From NCBI GenBank assembly GCA_030144725.1, contig JASKMD010000030.1, positions 2,892,396-2,956,395 of the forward strand: DNA of 64,000 nt. Reading direction: 5' to 3'. Of the stretch, positions 51,087 to 62,059 are shown one piece after another. A model generated the notes under the pieces. The model saw only the letters and a list, made by a program, of their open reading frames with translations, had not been told where the DNA came from and did no database searches. The DNA is from Haematococcus lacustris. Lineage: Eukaryota; Chlorophyta; Chlorophyceae; Chlamydomonadales; Haematococcaceae. The position numbers and the translations under genes were made by a program. How positions within the stretch are numbered: position 1 is the stretch's first letter; each line of letters opens with the position of its first letter.

Positions 51087-51850
51087 TCATACTGCAAGCC
51101 ATACCCTGGCAGAAATGTGTAGAAGAGCAGTGATTGTCTTGTTCATCACGGTCATGGCTGTAGCTCCAGATCAAGAGGAATCTCAATCAGCTTTTGGGCA
51201 TTGATGGGAGGCACTTTGCAGCTTGGGGTGTACACTTTGCACAGAATAGCTATGTTGCGTGCATTGGTCTTGCTCCATTTCTCGCTTGTACGTGCCCTCA
51301 GCCCTGCTAATGTCTAAGTGTTATTCCCCAACGGCGGCACGAGCATCAGGTTTGCCACGTGCTGAGCCATGCATGCAACGACTGTGTTGGCGTCAAGCAA
51401 AAAGTGTGCCTAGCATGAGCAGTCATGGCACATTTTTGTCAGGGTTGGTAATGACGACGATGTTAAACCGTTTAGCATTCAGTCTGGTATTGATGGTTGG
51501 CCTAGGGGCGAGGTTGGTACAAGGTGCATGGTTGTAGCATACAGGCTTCTCGTTCTGATCGTTGCGTATTGAAGCAGAACATCACTCGTGTGCGGACGCA
51601 TGCAGCTGTAGTAGTCTGACCCTAACCCTAAACTATAAACGATGATGTGGCTTACACCGCTTAAGCCGTTAGCCGTTAGGCTGATAGGCCTAAACTTTAA
51701 ACCGTACCATGCATGCATGCAGCCATACTCCAATTGTTTCCTAGCTGGTCCACGCCGCCCGCCAAGGGCACAGGCAAAGGGAAGGGCAATGCAGGCTAGT
51801 GGGTAGACGGGGTTAGGGTTAGTATGTGTTAGCCCCACTGCAATGCAACA
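51087..51850. other. 3' flank of the small plastid protein gene
   Basis: No gene. Short telomere-like strings occur at 51618-51632 (CCCTAACCCTAA) and 51811-51823 (GGTTAGGGTTAG), and GCTTAAGCCGTTAG at 51660 matches, inverted, CTAACGGCTTAAGC at 32351 in the KDZ element. Confidence 0.4.
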
Positions 51851-52017
51851 CTGATCATGCCGCGCATTGGGGAGAGCAAGTGGCGCCCGCTGGAGCTGTA
51901 CTCATGGCCTGACCAGATGGAGCTGCCAGCTAAGGGCAGGAAACATCCTGGCCTGGGCTACAAGTGGCTGCGAGACCGCCCGCCTCAGATCCAGACCCCG
52001 CAGCCTTTGATGAAATA
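51850..52017 (+). pseudogene. RuvC-III-like relic, copy D
   Basis: CNATLIMPRIGES, KWRPLELYSWPDQ, LPAKGRKHPGLGYKWLRDRP and a stop at 52015-52017 align with copy B at 36340-36516. It starts inside the motif (Cys-Asn-Ala) and lacks the Asp pair, so it is 5'-truncated. No tail-1 follows; a different repeat does. Confidence 0.45.
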
Positions 52018-52207
52018 GAGTGCACCCTGGTTCGAAGGCGTGTCAGCTTGCATCAGTCCATGTATCATGGCAACCTGTCTAGTCGCCCCCTTGGGAATCT
52101 GGCAACAGTGCAGGGGGTAGGCACACGTAGCCTCAGGGCCATCGTCGTGGTTTGTGGGGCGACGGCATCTAGCCTGGGCTGTTCCCTGGCTGGCACTCAG
52201 GTGGCCC

Positions 52208-52510
52208 CAACTAACAGGAAACCTACCCCTAGTAATCAAAACGACGCCGCATCTCAGCCACGTGGGTTCTATTTATGCTACGCACATCCCCGGATAGAGC
52301 ACTTAGTAGGCTACGGGGTGAAGCGTGCTTCATTAGTTCCCGTGCATTGTGCTGAGCGCACTGGCGGCTCAAATCTCAACATTCCAATGCATGCGGGTTT
52401 TCCTCATGCGCGCCTCGCCGCGACCGACCGCCGCGACCGACGTGGCTTAGAAGCCCCTGCAAACAGTCATGGACCGTCGCCGCAGAAATAACGGTGATCA
52501 TGGCATGCCA
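52208..52510 (+). repeat. dispersed repeat, inverted partner at 59450-59783
   Basis: Shared strings include CCCCAACTAACAGGAAA, AATCAAAACGACGCCGC and CGACCGCCGCGACCGACGTG. The copies are diverged. The partner lies inside the 55496-60306 hAT element. Confidence 0.65.
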
Positions 52511-53064
52511 AACATATGCAACTGAGCAGTGAGGATGCCCTGGCGACTCTGCAAGGCCCCACAAGGTGTGTAGGCCACTGTTATGCTACCTTGCTGGGTA
52601 GTTTGTGTCCAGTCTCTCACGCCCGCCCTGCGCTTTCGTGACGAGCTCGTGTTCATCTCCGCTGTGGGCCCCTGCTGCTCCTGGTCACCCCTCCGGGCAG
52701 CTACATACCTCTACGTCGTTGCGGGAGGCACACAACGACATCACCATTTATGGCTACCCCTCCCATTGGACCACCACGTAAGGGACATTTGACTTTGCGG
52801 CGTGCCTGGTGAGAGTTGAGCTGTCATTTTAACGCGAAATGCCTTATCTTTGCGTCGCTCTTGCGCCTGCGCGCCCGAGCTGCTGGCACCCACGGTGACC
52901 GGCAGTCTGCCAGGCACGCGAACGGTTCCGCTCTGCGCGATGGGCCTTTGAAGTGCTGCCTAACAACACCCACAACGCGGGATGCAGAGTTCTCCGCTGC
53001 GGTACACTGTGGTACACTTTACGCATGGAGCCCAGTTTTCTCAACGTCATCTTACACAGCCAGC

Positions 53065-54610
53065 TCAATCCCACTCTGCCTGCTCATTCAGATGCTCCAG
53101 TACCATGTATCGTAGGTTAGCACGCAAGGTGTTGGCTGGCACACACAACCCCGCTGCCTTGCAATACTCGCTTAACATTTTCACGCTCAACTTCTTGCCC
53201 AAGCTGCACAACTGCTTCACGCTGTCTGGTGCAAATGAGCACAGAAGGGTGAGGCACTCATCGTCCCAATGCTTGTCATCCCTCTTCTGATCGAACATGG
53301 GCATGGCCACAAAGGACTTTGTGATGGAGGGCCTCATACACACACCCCTTGGTGCGGGGGTCATGCATTGGGCACATGCACATGCAGTCTGTGACCACTC
53401 AACCTGGATCCCTGCAGCATGGATGATGCAAAGGCATGTGCATCCCGCTGTGGAGCACTGCAAAGCTTTACCTCCTGCGTGCTCAGCTCCAAGCACCACC
53501 GATGACCCACACTTGCTCGTGCACGGTGAGCCTTGCTGGGGTCAGCAGCAGCAGCTGGCTTGTGATATGCATTGCAATGTTGCACAAACTCTGATGCATT
53601 GCACATCCCAGCACGATCTGCCACCCCTCACCCCGAATCATCACCCCTCAGCCACTGCTTCACCACCCCTCCCTCCGAATCATGCCTGCCCTTGAAGTGA
53701 GCTGTAGCCCCATAGCTCCACCACACCGGCATGCTGAACCTCTGTGCCATGCCCCAATGCTGTCGCATGGCTGGGGCGCCCTTGAACTAACCTGCACACC
53801 CATCAGACCACAATGTACAAGGGGCTGGTAAGCTGGCCCTGACGTGGCCCTGACGTGCTCCTGCCCCACTCCCTGATCCTGCCCCACTCCCTGATCCTGC
53901 CCCTCTCCCTGCTCCTGCCCCTCTCCCTGCCCGTGCCCTTGTCGGTGTGTGGTGCACTGTGTTGCGCTGTGGGAGCACGGGTGGCAGCTGCGGGAGGGGG
54001 GGCTTGCGGGGGCATTTTGCAGGTTTGGCAGATCCCCTCTCTCTGAGGAACTGTATGGTGCTGGGTGAATAGCGTGCCTCCACCTCGCACAACAACCTGC
54101 TCCGTTCAGCAGGGCTAATGGGGGGCAAGGGCTAATGGGGCAAGGGCTAATGGGGGGCAAGGGCTAATGGGGGGCAAGGGCTGGGGCTGGGGCAAGGCTC
54201 ATGTTGGGGTTGAGGAAGGGGCTGGAATAGTGGCTGCATGGAGGCTGATGGCATGCTATCAGCCGGCGTCTTGACCTCGCAATAGATGGCCCCTTGTTGC
54301 AAGGGTGCGGGGGTGCTAGGACCCTGCTCCCCAGGTAATGGTGCCAACGGGGATGACGAGAAGGGCCTGCAACACATCATGGCAGGGCAGGTAGCATGCA
54401 AGTAGCCTTCAGCTGTACCTTCAGCTGTACCTCCAGCTTCACAAGTGCCTCATTCATTGTCACCACTCCCAGCCCCACCCCACGCCCCTGCCCTTCGCCC
54501 TGCCCCTCCCTCCCTTGTTACCTGGGTTGCATGATGTGCTGCAGCGCAAACTCCAGTCGGCCAAGCTGTACCTCAGCATCTTGCAGCGTTGACAACTGTA
54601 GCATCACCTT
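53065..54610 (-). pseudogene. transposon-encoded protein of unknown family, left arm
   Basis: Minus-strand pieces: TLQDAEVQLGRLEFALQHIM (about 54600-54530), GAIYCEVKTPADSMPSASMQ with a Pro/Ser/Cys-rich run (54300-54150), and the C-terminal piece KHWDDECLTLLCSFAPDSVK, LGKKLSVKMLSEYCKAAGL, LRYMVLEHLNEQAEWD with stop at 53065. The right arm encodes the same C-terminus on the plus strand. I do not recognise the family; short 17-18-bp tandem repeats (53850-53930, 54118-54185) interrupt it. Confidence 0.4.
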
Positions 54611-55006
54611 TCTATCAGGATGTGACCGCAGAAGGCGCAACTTGCTGGTACTTGCTGTATCTGCTGGAGAACTTCAACAGCAATTGCCCCGCAGCCAAAG
54701 GACCAAAGGAGCAAAGAAGGGCAAGGCAGTTCAGCGAAGGTGCTAGGTGGAATGGGCCAAAAAAAGGCAGCAATCTGAGTGTGCAACTGATGTTGTTCAG
54801 CTGGCTTGCCATGTCAGCCCATCATCACTCACATGATGGGCCAGTGGAACCTGTGAAGGCTTGAGGTGCAATCGAACAGGCAGCAACCTGAGTGTGCCTT
54901 GCTGCGCTGAGCCACAGGCTGAGCTGGTCGGGCATGTTGCCGGGTATCCGACCCTACCGAGCCTGCGGACTTGATGTACGTTAATCCAATAGCAGTGAGT
55001 CCCTGT

Positions 55007-55438
55007 TCAACGCGATGGATAGTGCGCGATGTGCGAGGAGCCCGACCTCATGTCCATAATGAAAACCAACATGCGTTGGCTCAGGGGCTCTGGAACTAGG
55101 AGGAGACCACAGTTGGAGCACAGCAGTGGCAACTGCATCAACCCCTTGTTGATTAGGCTCCAAAAGGTGATTAAACACTCCTCCATGCTGCCCACTCTAC
55201 TGATGCCCGTATGACGACCATCGAACTCAATCGAACTCTCCAGCCCTGCGTCACTGGCTAGGGAACTTAGCTGTGGACCCCCTGCCAAGTTATTAAACTC
55301 ATCCTGAGTTATCCCAAGAGGTGTTTTAGAAGCTGGCGTGTGCACATGCCTGCAGGCCAGGGCTTGTCCTCCAAATCCCACCCCTACAAATGGAAGGGGG
55401 GCAATGCCCGCTCCTCGACATCCCAGTTGGATCCGCAC
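55007..55438 (-). CDS. unidentified open frame at the palindrome centre
   Basis: Reads LGITQDEFNNLAGGPQLSSL, GRHTGISRVGSMEECLITFW, LINKGLMQLPLLCSNCGLL and RMLVFIMDMRSGSSHIAHY, stop at 55007. The composition is protein-like, but no family is recognised. Probably part of the transposon. Confidence 0.3.
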   Translation of the reverse strand: MRIQLGCRGAGIAPLPFVGVGFGGQALACRHVHTPASKTPLGITQDEFNNLAGGPQLSSLASDAGLESSIEFDGRHTGISRVGSMEECLITFWSLINKGLMQLPLLCSNCGLLLVPEPLSQRMLVFIMDMRSGSSHIAHYPSR

Positions 55439-55990
55439 CCTTGCAGCAGGGGGCCATCCACTGCGAGGTCAATACGCCGGCTGACAGCATGCCATTAGGG
55501 AGCGCAATCTAGTCGAGATCTAGACGAGATCTCGACTAGTCAAATCTAGTCGAGATCTCGACTCGGTCTGACTCGACTAGACGGGTTTTTTTGAATTCTG
55601 CCATGGGATGATTTCACTCCGCCCACTCAACTAGCTGCAGGCAGGCTAGGTGCATCTATCTGCCCGCCTGCGTGCAAGGCACTATGTAACAGTTGTTTTT
55701 GTAAGGTCAGAATGCATGTTTGGCTGAGGCATAAGTGCCGCCAAGCATGCTGAGTTGTGCGGCTATTGTGTCCACGTAGAGCGAGTGTATACGTACTCAT
55801 CGACAGTCTCGGAGTCCTGTAGTGGTAATACAGTGTACTTACATCGTGACGACGTCGTATCATGAAGAGGATAATAGTCATTGCAAACATTAAAGTCTCT
55901 AAAACGTTGAGTGTCAGGATTACTACACACTACGAGTTGGGGAAGTGATGGTGGCCTGCAGTGATTGTACTAGGAGGTGGTGGTGGCTGC

Positions 55991-57066
55991 CTACTCGCCC
56001 ATGCGCGCGAGGAGCTCAGCCTCAGTGTTGTGGCGAGCACCCAACCCAGCGTTGGCCTTGATGTAGATGAGCATCTTGGCGCGCTCTAGGGTGAGCCTGG
56101 TGCGGGCGGATGTGAACAACCTGCCCCAAGCTGACCAATTGCGCTCTGATGCAGCCGAGGTGGCATGCACACCCATGAGCCTGCTGGCTGCAACAGCCAG
56201 ATGGGGGAAGCCGCGGGGGCCTGCCTTGCCTCAAAAGGCTCGCCGCATGCTGATAGGCTCCACGGCCACCCTGCCAGCTGCATCTGGTGGCTTGGGGGCA
56301 AGCAGAGTTGCGAACCTCTCCAGCTCGCTGTCCCCCCAACCACCAAGCTGCAGCACATCTACCTCCCTGCACTGCTTGTTTGACCTGGCTGTCAGTGAGG
56401 TCTGGTCGCAAATGCTTGCTGAGGCGTGCCACCGTGGTGATGGCGTCCTCCTTCTCCTGTGGTGACAGCAGCCCAAAGGGGGGCTGGGGAGATGCGTTGA
56501 GATTGTCCTTGGGCGGGGCAAAGTTCACGCCGTCTAGCACGTAAGCGGCTGGCATGACCGGCCAGTAACCCTTGGCCAGCCGCTCCCGCAACAAGTCTAG
56601 CACGCCCAGTGTCCACTGCGGATTGTCACGCGACACCTCAAGCACCCACTCCTCCGCATCCTGCACAGCATGGGCATGGTTATTTGTGCAAGTGCAGGCG
56701 GGGCTAAGCATGCCAAAACTCAGTCATGATGTTAGCAGGCAAGCTCTGGGCTGGGTTCCAGCACGCAGTTATGCGCTCAAAGGGCATGTCATTAGATGCT
56801 CCATCAGCATCTGTAGCATCTTGTCCTGAGCGGGGCCGCTTGTTGCACTGGTGCCTCTTTGCGTCACTCAGGTTGCCACAGGAGAGGGCCACTTTGCAGT
56901 CATTGCAGACCGCCTTGATCTTGCCCCCAACAACCTCGATGCTGTACTTTTGCGCATGCACGCTGTTGGCGTGCGCCTGGACAATTCCCTCGAGCGTCAG
57001 GACTTTCTTGTTGTATCGCGCGGTGAGTTCGGGGGGCGGAGGCGGGAGAGGGGCCTCGGGCTCCAT
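55991..57066 (-). pseudogene. hAT transposase, internally deleted
   Basis: The N-terminal part (about 57066-56704) has MEPEAPLPPPPPELTARYNK and a BED-like finger CNDCKVALSCGNLSDAKRHQ. The C-terminal half follows from 56680: LAKGYWPVMPAAYVLDGVNF, SPQEKEDAITTVARLSKH, and finally SAASERNWSAWGRLFTSART, RLTLERAKMLIYIKANAGL, stop at 55991. SERNWSxxG and the following Arg/Leu helix are the hAT dimerisation signature. The central catalytic region is missing, and the C-terminal half needs frame changes, so it is not functional. Confidence 0.75.
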
Positions 57067-57937
57067 TTTGCGATGCAGACGCTGCTGGGCATGTCCGGGC
57101 ATGTCTATGCAAACCAACTTTAACCGCCACCCCCAGCCAGGCCAGCAAATCATTCGCTGAGCGGCGCCACAACGTCCACACAGGTGCCTTAAGCAGGTGC
57201 GCTATTCAAAAGGCTCATCTCGAGTCCATCTCGACCGTCTAGTCGAGTCGAGTCAGAATCAGGATGTCCCAACATGGGGTTGGCAATCTTCATGCAAGTA
57301 CTCGCTACAAAGTGCACCGACTTCGGTAGCGTTTGTTGCATTGGCACCTGCGAATTACTCCGCATCTACTGGCAAGCGGCGCGTTAATCCTTGCATCAGA
57401 GTCCATGCCGGCGCAAGCGATCGCGGACACACCTCAGCTGCTCATTACCGATTGTTCTAGTGGTGAGTAGTGGCACCAATGAGGGAACTCCGCCTGGCAT
57501 CCAGCCGGAAGTACAATCACATTTCAGCCCGCCTTGCTCGCTCCGCGAGCCTCTTGTTGGTGCAGGCGGTGTTGTAGGGCTATCGCTGGGCATGTTATGT
57601 ATCGACATTGCTGCAAACGCGGGAAATGTGCGTATCTCTCTCGCCAGTCACACAAGAAAAGGGACCCTCATCCACAAAACGGCATGTTGTGAGCTGACTA
57701 CTGTGACTTTCCAGACTTTCGATACATAACTCTGTTCCTTACTCAACGTCACAACTGCTGGAGAAGAAAGCATGACAATCAGTTAATCAGGCCTGCTTGA
57801 AATGACATTGGCGTGACCCGACTTTGCCTTGCAGGAATGATTAGCCCATCCGACACTGCCCCTTGCAGCCCCCCCCCCTCCCCAGCCCAGCATCGCCTTC
57901 TTACCTCCTCTCACCCACTCTCAACCCCAGGGTAGGG

Positions 57938-59060
57938 TGGGCTGGGCTGGGCTGGGCTGGGCTGGGCTGGGCTGGGCTGGGCTGGGCTGGGCTGGGCTGG
58001 GCTGGGCTGGGCTGGGCTGGGCTGGGCTGGGCTGGGCTGGGCTGGGCTGGGCTGGGCTGGGCTGGGCTGGGCTGGGCTGGGCTGGGCTGGGCTGGGCTGG
58101 GCTGGGCTGGGCTGGGCTGGGCTGGGCTGGGCTGGGCTGGGCTGGGCTGGGCTGGGCTGGGCTGGGCTGGGCTGGGCTGGGCTGGGCTGGGCTGGGCTGG
58201 GCTGGGCTGGGCTGGGCTGGGCTGGGCTGGGCTGGGCTGGGCTGGGCTGGGCTGGGCTGGGCTGGGCTGGGCTGGGCTGGGCTGGGCTGGGCTGGGCTGG
58301 GCTGGGCTGGGCTGGGCTGGGCTGGGCTGGGCTGGGCTGGGCTGGGCTGGGCTGGGCTGGGCTGGGCTGGGCTGGGCTGGGCTGGGCTGGGCTGGGCTGG
58401 GCTGGGCTGGGCTGGGCTGGGCTGGGCTGGGCTGGGCTGGGCTGGGCTGGGCTGGGCTGGGCTGGGCTGGGCTGGGCTGGGCTGGGCTGGGCTGGGCTGG
58501 GCTGGGCTGGGCTGGGCTGGGCTGGGCTGGGCTGGGCTGGGCTGGGCTGGGCTGGGCTGGGCTGGGCTGGGCTGGGCTGGGCTGGGCTGGGCTGGGCTGG
58601 GCTGGGCTGGGCTGGGCTGGGCTGGGCTGGGCTGGGCTGGGCTGGGCTGGGCTGGGCTGGGCTGGGCTGGGCTGGGCTGGGCTGGGCTGGGCTGGGCTGG
58701 GCTGGGCTGGGCTGGGCTGGGCTGGGCTGGGCTGGGCTGGGCTGGGCTGGGCTGGGCTGGGCTGGGCTGGGCTGGGCTGGGCTGGGCTGGGCTGGGCTGG
58801 GCTGGGCTGGGCTGGGCTGGGCTGGGCTGGGCTGGGCTGGGCTGGGCTGGGCTGGGCTGGGCTGGGCTGGGCTGGGCTGGGCTGGGCTGGGCTGGGCTGG
58901 GCTGGGCTGGGCTGGGCTGGGCTGGGCTGGGCTGGGCTGGGCTGGGCTGGGCTGGGCTGGGCTGGGCTGGGCTGGGCTGGGCTGGGCTGGGCTGGGCTGG
59001 GCTGGGCTGGGCTGGGCTGGGCTGGGCTGGGCTGGGCTGGGCTGGGCTGGGCTGGGCTGG
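57938..59060 (+). repeat. GCTGG pentanucleotide array, about 224 copies
   Basis: A pure array over about 1.12 kb, with no interruption that I can see. It is open in all six frames (Gly-Trp-Ala-Gly-Leu and Pro-Ser-Pro-Ala-Gln repeats). G-rich on the plus strand. It is followed by two and a half copies of a 78-bp repeat (59065-59230). Confidence 0.97.
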
Positions 59061-59449
59061 TGCCGCACCTGACCTTGCCCCCCCTCCTGCTGCACCCCCC
59101 TGGCAGCAGCAGGCAGCTGGTGCTGGTGCCGCCCCTGACCTGCCCACCCCTCCAGCTGCACCCCCCTGGCAGCAGCAGGCAGCTGGTGCTGGTGCTTCCC
59201 CTGGGCTGCCCACCCCTCCAGCTGAGCAGCAGGGGGTCAGGGCGGAGCTGGACACAAGCTCGACACGCAAGCGGAGGGCGGGCGGGAGGGATCGGACCCA
59301 ACATGTCGAGCAAGGTAACGTAGCAATGGCCTACACACCTTGTGAGGCATTGCAGAGTGGCCACGCCAACAGTACTGCTCACGAAGGGGTCAAGCATCGC
59401 AGCAGCCTTGCATATTTCCGAGCATGGGTGGAGGGGCGTCGTTACATCG

Positions 59450-59783
59450 GTTTGGCGTGCCATGTGCATTGTTTTGACTGCGGCGACTGTTCCTGACTGT
59501 TTGCAGAGGCTACTGGGCCACGTCGGTCGCGGCGGTCGGTCGCGGCGAGGCCCGCATGAGCAAAACTAGCATGAATTTGAATGTCAAGATTTGAGCCGCC
59601 ATAGCACTCAGCACACTGCACAATATTTAATGTTACAAGCTGCACCGCATAGCTGACAGAGTACTCTATCCAGGGATGTGCGAAACATAAATAGAGACCA
59701 TGTGGCTGAGACGCGGCGTCGTTTTGATTACCAGGGGTCGGTTTCCTATCATTTCCTGTCATTTTTTGTTAGTTGGGGTCGCC
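59450..59783 (-). repeat. dispersed repeat, partner of 52208-52510
   Basis: Inverted relative to the other copy; contains GTCGGTCGCGGCGGTCGGTC and ends TTAGTTGGGGTCGCC, directly at the insertion site of the hAT MITE. Confidence 0.65.
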
Positions 59784-60234
59784 CAGTGATGGGTAATACA
59801 AGATACGTGTATCGATACCGATACGTATTTTTGTATAATACAAGAATACACGTATCGTATTAAAAAATACAAGTGCCGGCCGGCAAGTTGCGTCGATGCC
59901 TTAGAAGCAGCTGCTGGCTGCTGGCACAACTAGAGTCCGCGCTAAAGCAATGCCGCGCGGGGCTAAAGCCATCGGCCTGCTCCCGGAGCAGCCGGTCGCA
60001 TGTGCCGGCTTTACATGCAAGAACATCAAAGTTGGGAGGCCCTGACTTTCCGACGTCGCCGTCCTGCCCAGACATCAAGGACAGGCTGCGGGACTGGCTG
60101 CGCTGCTCCTAGCTGCTCCTTTCCCGCGTGACATGTTGCCTCTGTATCGCTGTATTGTATCGATACAAATAATACACGTTTTTTCTTGTATTTTCTTGTA
60201 TTTCCTGTATCGATACATGTATTACCCATCACTG
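59784..60234 (+). mobile_element. hAT MITE (451 bp) with 8-bp target duplication
   Basis: Terminal repeats CAGTGATGGGTAATACA and its inverse TGTATTACCCATCACTG are flanked exactly by GGGTCGCC at 59776-59783 and 60235-60242. AT-rich subterminal regions are full of TATCGATACA palindromes. No coding capacity. Nested inside the larger hAT element. Confidence 0.92.
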
Positions 60235-60306
60235 GGGTCGCCTGAGTCAGAACTCGACTCGAAATTTCGAGTCGAGACGTCTCGTCTAGTCGAGTTGCGC
60301 TCCCTA

Positions 60307-61190
60307 CATGCCATCAGCCTCCATGCAGCCACTAATCCAGCCCCAGCCTCAACCCCAACATGAGCATAGCCCCAGCCCCAGCCCCAGCCCCAGCCCTTGC
60401 CCCCATGCCAGCCCCTGCCCTGGTCCCCACTCCTCCCCTCATCCCAGCCTCAGCCTCAGACCCGACCCCTGCCCCTGCCCCTGCCCTGGCCCTAGCCCAA
60501 CACAAAAGGAGCTTGCAGCTGCCCCCCGTTGCAGCCGTTGCTGCCCCCCGGCTGCCCCCCCGGGTGCAGCAGGCGCTGCCCCTCTGCCGCCCCCCCACCA
60601 GGGGTTGTTGCCCCCCCTGTTGCTGTGGAGGAGGACGAACCCCTCATCGCAGCTGCCTCTCCCTTCATTGACCCAATCGGTGAATTTGAGCACCAGGCAC
60701 CATCGGTGAATTTGAGCAGCAGGCACATAGGTGGCAAGCGGAGCAAGAGCGTCAGCCTTGGCAGGCCCCCCCACCCTTCTCCCCCACCCTTCTCCCACCC
60801 TTCCTCACCCCTCCGCCCTTCCCTACCCTTTCACCACCCTTCCAGCCTCCCCTCTCCCCTCCTGGCCTTCCGCCTGTCCCGCTGCCTTCACCCCCTCCCC
60901 TCCCTCCCCCATCCCCCATCCCCGTCCCACCACCTCCCAGCAAAACCCAGCCCCTGAGCGCCACAACTATGCGGCACTTGTTCCTGTGTCCTTATGAGCT
61001 TGGCCAGCAGCCTAGCCTTGCCTGCTCTTTGCAAGTCGCGCAAGCTACAGCTGAGTGATGCTGTTGGCATGCTGATGCCAGAGTACATCAAGCACCACCG
61101 GTTGGCACATTTGCAACAGACATCATTTGCACCAGACAGCGTGATGCAGTTGTGCACCTTGGGCAAGAAGCTGAGCATGAAGATAGACGT
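60307..61190 (+). pseudogene. transposon protein of unknown family, right arm
   Basis: Continues the frame broken by the hAT element: SASMQPLIQPQPQPQHEH, Pro-rich runs, SSRHIGGKRSKSVSLG, then KSRKLQLSDAVGMLMPEY, QTSFAPDSVMQLCTLGKKL at 61190. The remainder (GLCVPANTLRADLRYMVLEH-like reading) lies at 62065-62165 after the foldback cluster. Mirror of the minus-strand gene at 53065. Confidence 0.4.
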
Positions 61191-61349
61191 ATAGTATAAT
61201 GTCGGAGGCCAAGCTGTTACGGGAAAATAACGACCGAGACCTCGTCGAAAGTTGCAGTAAACGACGAGGCGTAGCCGAGTCGTTTACGCAGCTTGAGACG
61301 AGGTTGTTATTTTAACGTGAACAGCGCGGGCCGAGACATTATAAAGTAT
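61191..61349. mobile_element. foldback element 1 (about 159 bp)
   Basis: Starts ATAGTATAATGTCGG and ends with the imperfect inverse CCGAGACATTATAAAGTAT. Inside, AAAATAAC...CTCGTC pairs with GACGAG...GTTATTTT, so almost the whole element can form a hairpin. No coding capacity. Confidence 0.65.
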
Positions 61350-62059
61350 CCCTTTACATTACGGGTTGGTTCCGGGCTAGTACATCTACACGATAAGCGA
61401 GCAGCATCGAAGCGTCTGCGACGCCCAGCTTTGTCGACGGCCCCTGCGCTTTTTCAGTAAAAATAGCGGTTACGCAGCGGTTACAGTAAAACTCCGCGGA
61501 AGCCACGCTGTCTCCGGCATCCTACAGCCACGCACACAGCCTGCTCACCGATGTGGCGAGCAGCGCAACCTCTTCGGGGCGCGAGGTCGAAGAGGTCTCG
61601 GAGCTGTTTTTTACGGGAAAATAAAAACTCTTACGTAGTAGATAATGGTGTCGCGGGTCGTTTTAGGCGGTTTAAAAAGGCGAGGTCGAGGCGCTGGAGC
61701 GTAACAGCTCGAGACCGAAGCCAGCAGCCGCGGAGCGTAGCGACGCGGCTGCTGGCTGAGGTCGAGAGCTGTTACGCTCCAGCGCCGAGACCGAGCCTTT
61801 TTCAACCACCTAAAACGGCCCTGGCGACTCCATTATCTAGTGTAATTGAGTTTTACGTAGGCGAGGCTCTATTGGCGCGGCGAAGCCGCGCAATGTGATG
61901 CTTCTTGTCCCCTGCGATGGTGTTGGCCGGCTGTTACGTGTTCGTTGGGAGCACTTTTTGTTAATACGCCAGGTCGCTGCAGTTAACGATTCTTAAAACG
62001 AGGTCTATTAACGATTACAACTGAGTAAAACTCAATTACTTTCCCCGTAATGTAAAGGG
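61350..62059. mobile_element. foldback element 2 with a large hairpin (about 710 bp)
   Basis: TIR CCCTTTACATTACGGG at 61350 is inverted at 62044-62059. A hairpin of about 215 bp (61632-61848) is centred near 61738 on CCGCGGAGCGTAGCGACGCGG, with arms such as GCTGGAGCGTAACAGCTC and GAGAGCTGTTACGCTCCAGC. Direct junction with element 1 suggests a compound insertion. It breaks the transposon protein of the right palindrome arm. Confidence 0.7.

Larger units (their letters stand above)
55496..60306 (-). mobile_element. hAT transposon with 8-bp target duplication
   Basis: Ends TAGGGAGCGCAA (55496) and TTGCGCTCCCTA (60306) form a 12-bp inverted repeat. The 8-bp duplication CATGCCAT lies at 55488-55495 and 60307-60314. 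Subterminal CTAGTCGAG palindromes follow on both sides (55508-55580, 60252-60295), with another group at 57215-57255. The body encodes a defective hAT transposase on the minus strand and contains the GCTGG array, a hAT MITE and fragments of other repeats. It splits the frame GAIHCEVNTPADSMP / SASMQPLIQ of the right palindrome arm. Confidence 0.88.

Noticed and set aside
51618..51823. Telomere-like CCCTAACCCTAA and GGTTAGGGTTAG strings as interstitial telomere
   Set aside because: Only about two units each, in opposite orientations; too short to separate from chance in GC-rich DNA.
52382..52491. Arg/Asp-rich reading (ATDRRDRRG) as a protein motif
   Set aside because: It derives from a CGACCGCCG simple repeat within a dispersed element whose other copy is antisense.
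57863..59496. Long Gly-Trp-Ala-Gly-Leu and Pro-Ser-Pro-Ala-Gln frames on both strands
   Set aside because: Produced by the GCTGG array, open in every frame, with no sign of selection.
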